This document shows, one piece after another, positions 23,101 to 29,645 of a stretch of DNA of 36,611 nucleotides. Every line of letters starts with the position of its first letter. Position 1 is the first letter of the stretch. The notes under the pieces are model-generated. The model saw only the letters and a list, made by a program, of their open reading frames with translations, searched no databases and was not told the DNA's origin. Source of the DNA: a virus. A program made the translations under genes and the position numbers. The stretch is taken from positions 1 to 36,611 of the IMG/VR virus record IMGVR_UViG_3300025120_000205; one strand, 5' to 3'.

Positions 23101-24334
23101 GCAGGTATATAACGTATCCAGTGTGGCTATAAGTCCAGCCATACCAAATGAAAACCCAGACACGGGTCAGCCGTACTATATAGTCTTGGCGGTACCTAAC
23201 CAGTACTGCATAGTTGTAAACAAGACATGGGTTGCCCCAGGGCCAAGCGAGGCAGGTATAATATACCACCAGTTATGGGAGCAAAATCAGACCACTACAA
23301 ATCAGGGTGTCTCTATAGAGATAAACCAGACAACTTCAAAGAATAGTCAGTTCAATGCATTTGCATTTGGTAATGGCGTCGAGTCTTACAGGATAAAGGA
23401 TGACTTCAATGCCCCAGAGATGAAGTTCAGCCCAAGGATAACTAGCATTATAGAGGACTACGAGAACGAACGTAAGGAGGCATCACTCACCTATAGCGGT
23501 GTATATAGAGGGGACACCTCTATAAATAGGCTTAATGAGTTTAACCTATCGATTGCTAACTTTAGGGATCTTGACAGAGAGTTCGGATCCATTGAAAAGC
23601 TATACGCAAGGGATACAGATGTGTTTGTATTGCATCAGGACAAGATTAATAAGGTTCTATACGGAAAGAACGTGCTATATGATGCTGTCGGAGGTGGGCA
23701 GATTGCATCGATACCTGAGGTTCTTGGTAACGAGATACCTTTCCCTGTGGAGTATGGAATTAGTAATAATCCAGAAAGCTTTGCCACCAATGCAGGGTCA
23801 ATGTTTTTTACAGACTCCAGGAGGGGTGCCGCTATAGGGATAGAGAACGGACAAGTGTCAGAGATTTCATCTCTTGGGATGACCGATTACTTTAGAGACG
23901 AATTTAAAGACAACCCAAACACGCAAAAAATTGGAGCCTATGATCCGTACTCTAATAGGTATACTATTTCAACAGAAAACACACGGACTGTTAATCCATG
24001 TAGACTATCTCTAAGTCGAAACCGTTACAATGTAAGGAGTAATTCAGGTGGACTGTCTTACCTTATGTTTTCTATATCAACATCTCAAACATGGACGATT
24101 AGTCTTGTGGATACTGGATATGGAACGTCATGGGTCTCTCCATCTTCAGTTTCTGGATATGGGGCGATAATTATTAATGCAAATGTTGCAAATAACTTCA
24201 CAAGTTCGATTAGAAGTGTTAACTTTGTTGTTACGTATTGCACAAATCAAACGCAGACATTCACACTTACACAGGCTGTAGCTAGTCCTATATCTGTAGA
24301 TGTAATTGTAAGAAACAAAATAGACCAAGGATAA
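20177..24334 (+). CDS. Large tail nozzle/stalk protein with C-terminal BACON-like domain
   Basis: This 1385-residue protein opens MEINKTFLAGKMNKDLDDRL, then a GGQYSDALNITIDTSEGSNV pattern (23-42) that I recall from the conserved large tail protein of crAss-like and related podophages, analogous in place to the T7 nozzle gp12. The body is beta-rich. Near 1150-1265 lies the conserved FYTERTCY-free segment VFVLHQDKINKVLYG and FFTDSRRGAAIGIENGQVSE, typical of a beta-propeller closing part. Residues about 1272-1372 look like a BACON domain: LSLSRN, SNSGGLSYLMF, SQTWTISLVD, then SIRSVNFVVTYC and TFTLTQA. BACON domains are linked to glycan or mucin binding. Its stop overlaps the fibre ATG by one base. 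Confidence 0.8.
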   Translation: MEINKTFLAGKMNKDLDDRLLSGGQYSDALNITIDTSEGSNVGSISNSLGNTLTGNISTILDSYTPVIGSTNAKTIGAIEYEPLNLIYWFVSADEYDAIFEYNEIDNTTKQVIISTKTGGNPSQLNLSQEYLITGVNYIPGHKDSGALLFWTDNLNPPRKINIARSKEYAVNDARIDIDIDVILRPPLKAPVIYPITTDVVQSSSMEERFLYFSYRYKYVDNEYSSMSPFSSVAFKPGEYEIDYLNGNNKAMVNTYNQCRIVFETGNEYVDEIQILAYDTRSLNVKIVKSINKNESPVISSNNVSDYTFDNNKIYAPLPSDQVTRLFDNVPLQAKAQEIIGNRLIYGNYTQFRDIVNSDGNDIDMNFSVTYTSKDGVLNQPISTFRSDRDYEVGIIYGDDYGRMTTALISNSNSTYIPPAQSTKGNSLRVDISNFAPTWATNYRLVVKQSSQSYYNIFPIWFYSDASYRYFRINESDRDKFSVGDYVIFKTDGTGPTYSNKKYKILEFELKSDNFIGNEEKAGLYFKIKVDNVSTFNSSNFPNFGGDDLGRSDSVPIADKLVIYLDKTIFYGSGDPSAMVASLMGGSAGITGNRKDRRYTIEIDSVDPTTYRYTDSVDLSYWIAGNIPLLNDTNISVSQWSSDDGAYTEVVNLFTISFPSTFNSVTQTYESPSVSLGDQWKVNIRGNNFHFPYAYPVFTADTYPAAGIYNIPPSMSQLNNIADEGFININDVGSGGPVYGGMACVNSGYQATSANGEHEVDRVINAGAQIEITITADSRNTNAYTETQEWTSPSRYENIEEWFIESGAYKQFIQHDSNGNDVGSNGISFRRARYAESTNIETCELTSGFGSDGYTSEQPQNKNFPIRMIVPGYGFESLEIPGNTIEVEYKIVQTDVSLVCETDPKENDVEIYHEVTDSYDIDNGLHKVGWDYADYTHALTVFPWLTYVSNYTILGPLDPANPQPTDKPHNFSIGQQVYNVSSVAISPAIPNENPDTGQPYYIVLAVPNQYCIVVNKTWVAPGPSEAGIIYHQLWEQNQTTTNQGVSIEINQTTSKNSQFNAFAFGNGVESYRIKDDFNAPEMKFSPRITSIIEDYENERKEASLTYSGVYRGDTSINRLNEFNLSIANFRDLDREFGSIEKLYARDTDVFVLHQDKINKVLYGKNVLYDAVGGGQIASIPEVLGNEIPFPVEYGISNNPESFATNAGSMFFTDSRRGAAIGIENGQVSEISSLGMTDYFRDEFKDNPNTQKIGAYDPYSNRYTISTENTRTVNPCRLSLSRNRYNVRSNSGGLSYLMFSISTSQTWTISLVDTGYGTSWVSPSSVSGYGAIIINANVANNFTSSIRSVNFVVTYCTNQTQTFTLTQAVASPISVDVIVRNKIDQG

Positions 24335-26886
24335 TGAAGGTAAACCAGTCTTATCAATACACAGGAAGTAGCGAGTATACTTTTGATAATGTATTACTCA
24401 GCGGAAACGGCATAGCCTTGTTCGACAAGAGAACAGGTTTTGGGGGGATAGGTTACATTCCATATAATGGATCTACCGTAACATTAAAAGCTGGAGACCC
24501 ATCCACTACATACCTAGACTTTGCACCCAGTCTAAACAACTCCATATACTACCTGGTCACAAACCAGGAGTATTCAGAGTCAGATAGTGCACTTATAAAG
24601 TCATTAGCAACCGCTGTTCCAGTAATATTTAATGGCGTAGATTACGAAGGAGAATTTATTTTTAGCAACCCAAATGACTATGACTTCCTATATCTTATGT
24701 GGGACTATGAAGATAGTATTGGTAGCGGAACAGCTTCATTTAAGGGTGTATCCTCGTCTAGATCTATAGCCTTGAACCTAGGCACAAATATTGGATTAGC
24801 AGGCATGTCTTTCCAAGCGACTGATAAGCCTGTCAGGTTCCAGCTTCAATGGAATAACTCTATAAATTTAGATACGGGGTATGTAGGATTAAATTCATCA
24901 TCTAACTACAATGCACTTATAGCTGCTGGAGTTAGTGACTCTGATATAAAATTACAAAAACCATTAGACGGCCTCGTTAATAATGGAAGTGGAACATTAA
25001 TTATAAATAAATTTTCATCAATAGATGACGCTAGAGTTATAGTCGATTCACCACTGGTAGACACTGTATGGATAGTCAACAGGATCCTTCCTAGTCTAAA
25101 GTCATTCTACATAGACATATCAAATGGAACCACAGCAGATGTATGTACTCAGTGCCCTAATAGGCTATACTATCACGATGGGATAGGAGACCTTCCTACC
25201 ATAAACGACAGGATATACACGGCTTCAGATGGATCTGCGTTGTATGATGGAGGCACTGCATTTCATATGATAGACACGGTCATATGCACGGTCCCTAGTC
25301 CCACAGGTAAGTCATACATAGGTATTGATTCCTTAGGCAATGTAACCTCTATAGATCCCTGCGACTGTCCTGAGTTTGAGGTTCCTTTTATATACCAGGA
25401 GGATGTGGTTATAAGCTCACTTGAAGATGTAAACATTCCAATAAGTACTACTGGAAGCCCAACATCTTTTACTGTAGTAACGACATGCCTTGAGTACCAA
25501 TTATTTGGAGGCAACTCTTCTACATTATTCACATACACAGACTGCGAATCAAACAGTCAAACGATAACAGTATCTGCAAGTAGAAGCGTAATATTATGTG
25601 GAACATCGGCTCCTACGATAGTTCGTGGGGATGGCTTTGTTTCAGCAGGCACGCCATGTATTAGTTCTATTTTTCCTTCAGGGTTGACATTTGATGACGG
25701 GTCTATAGTTGGTACCTCTGTGAAAGAGTTATCATTCTCTTTCACAATCAACGCAACCAATTGCTTTGGTACAAGTGAGAACAGAACAATAAATGTAGAT
25801 GTTGTCTCTCCATCAGACAGGAAGCCATTCCTTATGGATGTGCAGAACTTCACCACAGAATCTTCAAATGCATGCAGTATAACGCCTTCATCAAGTATTG
25901 TATTTACTAGGATGTATTTCGATGGCCCTAATCCTGTCCCGACACTTAGAGACAGGGTGTTTGACTACAGTGATCAGAATGGATTCATACCATTCACTGG
26001 CGGAGACAAGTGGTACTTCGTTGACAACTCTCAGCAGGTTATCAGGATAGATGACAACGGATACGTGTCTGATGTGTATGCATGTCCTGGCACAACTACC
26101 ACTACAACAACAACTACTACAACAACAATACCAGCCGTTGGTAACTATTACACGGCTACACTTTGTGCAGAGCCTACAACTTCTGTAGTTTTATTAGACT
26201 CTACATCTTCAGCCATAGTGGTTGGTAATGTAGTCAAGACTGCTGATGGAAACTGTTGGGAGATAACAGGAACATCATCAGGATCATACCCATATTATTT
26301 AATCGAAAATCCCGTCGTAATATATGCAGACTGTACAGCTTGTACTGGAACAACTACAACCACAACAACTACAACAACTACTACAGCACCAGTCATCAGT
26401 GCCTTCAGTATGGATCCAAGTGCCCAAACATCAGATTTTAATGCGTGTTCACTTACCCCGTCTCTTTCAACATACTACCACAACGGTGGTGGCTCAGTTC
26501 CTACAGTTAACGACTTTATCTACACGGACGCCTTAGGGACGATTCTATTTGACGGAGTATTTAAGTGGTACTACGTGAACGATGGAGGGGCTGCTTATAC
26601 CATACAGGTCTCTAATACGGGTCAGGTTCTGGGTGCAAAGGCATGTGCAGGCGTAACAACCACAACAACCACGACTACGGTCTCAAAGACATACTACACG
26701 TACAAGAACTGCAGCGACGGAATTATTGCAGGAAAGCTATTTTTCTTGGGGCCAAAGGTCCTTGCATCAGACACGGCTGTGAAGGCCTCAGACGGAAACT
26801 GCTACAAGATATTTAATGTAGACGCAGCTGGAGGTCCAGAGCTTGAGGTATTATTTGTCTATAACTCCTGCTACGATTGTCAGTAA
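24334..26886 (+). CDS. Modular tail fibre with poly-threonine linkers
   Basis: This 850-residue protein probably binds receptors. Residues 1-268 form a beta-rich anchor. Module A occurs three times (about 269-345, 512-585, 686-773), each with a strand then PTxNDxIY or PTLRDRVF, an LxDG turn, a WYxV strand and a final G-x-V...AC. Between A1 and A2 is an Ig-like part with SGLTFDDGSIVGTSVKELSF (about 449-468) and TINATNCFG, like putative-Ig (He_PIG) domains. Module B occurs twice (about 600-672, 783-850) with YYT, VKTADGNCWEI or VKASDGNCYKI and a C-x-x-C end. Linkers of 12, 12 and 8 threonines (587-598, 673-684, 775-782) separate the modules. It overlaps the glycosyltransferase-like gene by 10 nt. 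Confidence 0.82.
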   Translation: MKVNQSYQYTGSSEYTFDNVLLSGNGIALFDKRTGFGGIGYIPYNGSTVTLKAGDPSTTYLDFAPSLNNSIYYLVTNQEYSESDSALIKSLATAVPVIFNGVDYEGEFIFSNPNDYDFLYLMWDYEDSIGSGTASFKGVSSSRSIALNLGTNIGLAGMSFQATDKPVRFQLQWNNSINLDTGYVGLNSSSNYNALIAAGVSDSDIKLQKPLDGLVNNGSGTLIINKFSSIDDARVIVDSPLVDTVWIVNRILPSLKSFYIDISNGTTADVCTQCPNRLYYHDGIGDLPTINDRIYTASDGSALYDGGTAFHMIDTVICTVPSPTGKSYIGIDSLGNVTSIDPCDCPEFEVPFIYQEDVVISSLEDVNIPISTTGSPTSFTVVTTCLEYQLFGGNSSTLFTYTDCESNSQTITVSASRSVILCGTSAPTIVRGDGFVSAGTPCISSIFPSGLTFDDGSIVGTSVKELSFSFTINATNCFGTSENRTINVDVVSPSDRKPFLMDVQNFTTESSNACSITPSSSIVFTRMYFDGPNPVPTLRDRVFDYSDQNGFIPFTGGDKWYFVDNSQQVIRIDDNGYVSDVYACPGTTTTTTTTTTTTIPAVGNYYTATLCAEPTTSVVLLDSTSSAIVVGNVVKTADGNCWEITGTSSGSYPYYLIENPVVIYADCTACTGTTTTTTTTTTTTAPVISAFSMDPSAQTSDFNACSLTPSLSTYYHNGGGSVPTVNDFIYTDALGTILFDGVFKWYYVNDGGAAYTIQVSNTGQVLGAKACAGVTTTTTTTTVSKTYYTYKNCSDGIIAGKLFFLGPKVLASDTAVKASDGNCYKIFNVDAAGGPELEVLFVYNSCYDCQ
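26092..26679 (+). repeat. Three ACN microsatellite tracts coding poly-Thr
   Basis: Uninterrupted threonine codons run at 26092-26127 (12), 26350-26385 (12) and 26656-26679 (8). Codons mix ACA, ACT, ACC and ACG, so the peptide run is kept while the DNA is not a perfect triplet repeat, which suggests selection for threonine rather than recent slippage. Confidence 0.85.
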
Positions 26887-27797
26887 AATACAAACTAAGA
26901 TTTATATCGGCACAGCCAGCTACGGACTACTACTCTTGGCAGGTTGAGGTGTACATAAATAACTTTATATCACTAGGCTATAAAGACATAGATGTCGTGT
27001 GTGGATTTCAGAATAGCATACCAGAGTCCTGGGGTAAGCTTGTCTCCAGGTATGGGGATGTGGCTAACTTCTATTTCTACGAGGACACTCTTGGTGATGT
27101 GAAGTACATACCAGCGATACAGGCACACATACTAAAGAAACATTTCGATGAGAACCCTAGCCGTGACGCATTCTTTTTTCATGACTCAGACTTTATATTC
27201 ACTAAGCACCTGGACTTCAGTCCGTACCTTAACGATGACAACTGGTACTTCTCTGACACCACTAGCTATATAGGTCACGACTATATAATGAGCAAGGGCG
27301 AGGAGGTCTTGGATGCGATGTGCGATATAGTTGGCATATCAAAGGATATAGTAAGAAAGAATCAGAAGAACAGTGGTGGCGCACAGAAGCTTATGAAGAA
27401 CCTAGACTCAGAGTACTGGACTAAGGTGGAGAGCGATGGAATACGACTTTACGATAAGCTTATATCTATGCAGCATGTTAAGAAGGATGGAGATCCCTAC
27501 GGAATACAGGCATGGACATCAAGCATGTGGGCCGAGCTATGGAACGGCTGGCTGGCAGGTCATAATGTGGTGGTGCCTAAAGATTTTGATTTCTGCTGGG
27601 CGACATGCCCGTCAGAGAGATGGGATCAGACGTACTTCTTCCACAACGCAGGCGTTCAGAATAATAGCCAGGGTATGTTTTACAAGGCTCAGTATGCAGA
27701 TCGATTGCCATATAAAGAGGATCTAGAGATATCTGAACACAGGTGCTCCCACAGGTACTACATGGAGATGAAGTCTGTCGATAGCTGTTTGCTTTAA
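26877..27797 (+). CDS. Glycosyltransferase-like protein with TTG start
   Basis: This 306-residue protein starts at TTG 26877, the only plausible initiator before the conserved-looking VKYKLRFISAQPATDYYSWQ; the frame opens only 12 nt upstream and no ATG occurs until far inside. It overlaps the fibre gene by 10 nt, so translation is probably coupled. Features resemble GT-A glycosyltransferases: an opening strand, YIPAIQAHILKKHF, then FFFHDSDFIF with a DxD-type metal site Asp103-x-Asp105, and WYFSDTTSYIGHDY. The middle is Trp-rich (WTSSMWAELWNGW). It probably transfers a sugar, perhaps to the threonine-rich fibre encoded just upstream. Reaction and substrate are inference; family assignment is by pattern. 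Confidence 0.65.
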   Translation: MSVKYKLRFISAQPATDYYSWQVEVYINNFISLGYKDIDVVCGFQNSIPESWGKLVSRYGDVANFYFYEDTLGDVKYIPAIQAHILKKHFDENPSRDAFFFHDSDFIFTKHLDFSPYLNDDNWYFSDTTSYIGHDYIMSKGEEVLDAMCDIVGISKDIVRKNQKNSGGAQKLMKNLDSEYWTKVESDGIRLYDKLISMQHVKKDGDPYGIQAWTSSMWAELWNGWLAGHNVVVPKDFDFCWATCPSERWDQTYFFHNAGVQNNSQGMFYKAQYADRLPYKEDLEISEHRCSHRYYMEMKSVDSCLL

Positions 27798-27803
27798 AAT
27801 TCG

Positions 27804-27811
27804 TAAATTTG
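27804..27811 (+). promoter_or_regulatory. TAAATTTG just before a start codon
   Basis: TAAATTTG ends 4 nt before the ATG at 27816. If it is a -7 element, the transcript would start at or near the ATG and be leaderless. The next gene but one (28590) has the same arrangement. Confidence 0.4.
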
Positions 27812-27815
27812 TATT

Positions 27816-28580
27816 ATGTCTACTATAACCTATTCAATATGGACCAAGGGATGGACGTCCTTCTGGTCTTACGTTCCAGACTGGATGATTGGTCTCAACA
27901 GCAGCTTCTATTCATTCTCAGGAGGCAACCTGTACAAGCACAACACAAACCAAAATAGGAATACATTTTACGGAACTCCTTACAAGTCCACCATCACAAC
28001 GGTATTCAATGACGATCCACTGCAGATGAAGGTATTCAAGACACTATCTCTAGACTCAAACAAGCCATGGAAGGCGATCATAGACACGGAGCTAAACACT
28101 GGCGAGATGGAGTCGAGTTCCTTCGAGGAGAAGGAGGCGGAGTGGTTCTCCTACATAAGAAGGGTTGACGACACCATAGACCTTAAGGCTATATCTACAC
28201 AGGGAATAGGCAACGCAACGTCGATAGACAGCTCAGTTCCTACCGCTGTTGTGGTAACGTTTGGGTTCAGTATAGATTCATCGGTTAGCATAGGAGACGG
28301 CCTGTACAAGATGGGAGTCACGGGTGTGAATCCTCCTATATCTGACGGAACCATGGTCAAGATAGGGGACATAACAGGACTGACATCTACCACGATAACG
28401 GTGGATACAACCACGGGAGTTATACCGCTTACGAGCGACTTCCTGATAGGCCTCAAGAACAGTCAGGCCGAGTCATACGGTGGGAGAGGGTTTTATATGT
28501 CTGTAAAGCTAGAGAACGATGACTTGACTCAGGTTGAAATGTTTTCCGTTAGCAGTTCTCTATTCAAAAGTTTTCCTTAA
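27816..28580 (+). CDS. Conserved tail-associated structural protein
   Basis: This 254-residue protein begins MSTITYSIWTKGWTSFWSYV and PDWMIGLNSSFYSFSGGNLY (21-40), followed by HNTNQNRNTFYG and STITTVFNDDPLQMKVFKTL. I recall this run as conserved in tail genes of Bacteroidota podophages. The middle has EKEAEWFSYIRR, and the C-terminal half is beta-rich, ending SVSSSLFKSFP. A short loop domain (about 145-215) with repeated Asp/Thr/Val strands may be inserted. It probably belongs to the tail hub or the fibre attachment site; no enzymatic motif is seen. Confidence 0.7.
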   Translation: MSTITYSIWTKGWTSFWSYVPDWMIGLNSSFYSFSGGNLYKHNTNQNRNTFYGTPYKSTITTVFNDDPLQMKVFKTLSLDSNKPWKAIIDTELNTGEMESSSFEEKEAEWFSYIRRVDDTIDLKAISTQGIGNATSIDSSVPTAVVVTFGFSIDSSVSIGDGLYKMGVTGVNPPISDGTMVKIGDITGLTSTTITVDTTTGVIPLTSDFLIGLKNSQAESYGGRGFYMSVKLENDDLTQVEMFSVSSSLFKSFP

Positions 28581-28585
28581 ATTTG
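28578..28585 (+). promoter_or_regulatory. TAAATTTG just before a start codon
   Basis: TAAATTTG spans the stop of the preceding gene (TAA 28578-28580) and ends 4 nt before the ATG at 28590. The geometry copies that at 27804-27816. Confidence 0.4.
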
Positions 28586-28589
28586 TTAA

Positions 28590-28991
28590 ATGGAAGTTAG
28601 GCTCTTGACATGCGATGATTACGATACGTTATCGTCGTGGTGGAAGGACTGGAGATGGACAGCTCCACCCAAAGATATGTTGCCAGAGAATGGCCTTGGA
28701 GGGGTGATGATCCATAAGGACGGAAGAGATATATGTGCAGGATTTGTGTACTTTACAAACTCATCAGCCGCATGGCTAGAGTTTGTGGTATCAAACTTTC
28801 ACTACAGGGAGGATGACAGGCAGGACGCCATTAGGTTCCTTATAAATGTCCTGACAGAGATGATTAAGGACAAGGGGTCCTACAAGTATATTTACACATC
28901 CCTAAAGAGCGAGAGCTTGATCGCTAGGTATAGCGAGTGCGGATTCGAGATGGGTAGCACGGGCTGTAAGGAAATGATAAAATTAATATAA
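28590..28991 (+). CDS. GNAT-like N-acetyltransferase
   Basis: This 133-residue protein resembles short GNAT-fold acetyltransferases found among phage tail genes. Typical parts are an N-terminal MEVRLLTCDDYDTLSSWWKD, the strand ICAGFVYFTNSSAAWLEFVV (about 48-67), a helix with RFLINVLTEMIKDKG, and the closing LIARYSECGFEMG. The acetyl-CoA loop (Arg/Gln-x-x-Gly-x-Gly/Ala) is not obvious, with REDDRQDA in that place, so activity is uncertain. A substrate cannot be told; modification of a virion protein or of a host target are both possible. Confidence 0.6.
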   Translation: MEVRLLTCDDYDTLSSWWKDWRWTAPPKDMLPENGLGGVMIHKDGRDICAGFVYFTNSSAAWLEFVVSNFHYREDDRQDAIRFLINVLTEMIKDKGSYKYIYTSLKSESLIARYSECGFEMGSTGCKEMIKLI

Positions 28992-28992
28992 A

Positions 28993-29643
28993 ATGGCGGC
29001 AATAACATCAACAATAATAGCAGGTGCAGGAATCGCAATAAGTGCAGGACAGGCTATAAAGGCTAACAAAGATAAGAAGGCTGCAGACGCTCAGGCTGTA
29101 AAGGCGGAGGCCGCTATGCGTGGGGTCAAGGAGCAGAACATGATGAAGCAGCAGCAGGTGCCAACACTTGGATACGACCTGGCTAAGGAGTCTCAGGCTC
29201 AGAGGGATGTATCAACCATATCCGCACTTCAGGGTGCTGGTGCGGCAGGTGTTATAGGTGGAATCGGAAAGGTTGCACAGGCAGGCGCAGCGGCAGATCT
29301 ACAGCTTGCGGCTCAGGCAGAGCAGGCTCAGTTCAAGAGGGATACCATGCAGTCACAGGCGGCTATGGGTATAGAGCAGAGACGTACTCAGAGAGAGTTC
29401 GGTATAGAGGCCAACCAGCTTGCAGGCGCACAGGCCGCATCACAGGCCGCACAGGCACAACAAAATCAAGCGGTTCAGGGTATATTCAGCGGACTTCTTG
29501 GGGCGGCAGGATCGGGACAGATTGCAGCACAAGCACTAGGACAATCTGGACAATCTGGAAACGGGAGTACATACCTAGAAAATTTACGAGCAAATCAAAC
29601 CACTAACTTACTTGCTCAAGCTGGAACACAACAAAACCCATAA
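28993..29643 (+). CDS. Internal virion/ejection protein (Ala/Gln-rich)
   Basis: This 216-residue protein starts with a hydrophobic helix (ITSTIIAGAGIAISAGQAI, 4-22), followed by a highly Ala/Gln-rich helical body and a Gly-rich stretch (LQGAGAAGVIGGIGKVAQAG). This composition is typical of podovirus internal core proteins such as T7 gp14, which are ejected to form a channel across the cell envelope. Position after the tail genes and directly upstream of a second putative internal protein and the giant polyvalent protein supports the role. No sequence family was confirmed. Confidence 0.7.
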   Translation: MAAITSTIIAGAGIAISAGQAIKANKDKKAADAQAVKAEAAMRGVKEQNMMKQQQVPTLGYDLAKESQAQRDVSTISALQGAGAAGVIGGIGKVAQAGAAADLQLAAQAEQAQFKRDTMQSQAAMGIEQRRTQREFGIEANQLAGAQAASQAAQAQQNQAVQGIFSGLLGAAGSGQIAAQALGQSGQSGNGSTYLENLRANQTTNLLAQAGTQQNP

Positions 29644-29645
29644 AA

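Noticed and set aside
23535-23837. Plus-strand alternative frame within the tail nozzle gene
   Set aside because: It lies inside a clear long gene, lacks an initiation context and resembles no protein.
26256-26536. Alternative frames with Asn/Gln repeats over the poly-Thr tracts
   Set aside because: They are frame-shifted readings of the ACN repeats and are explained by the fibre gene.
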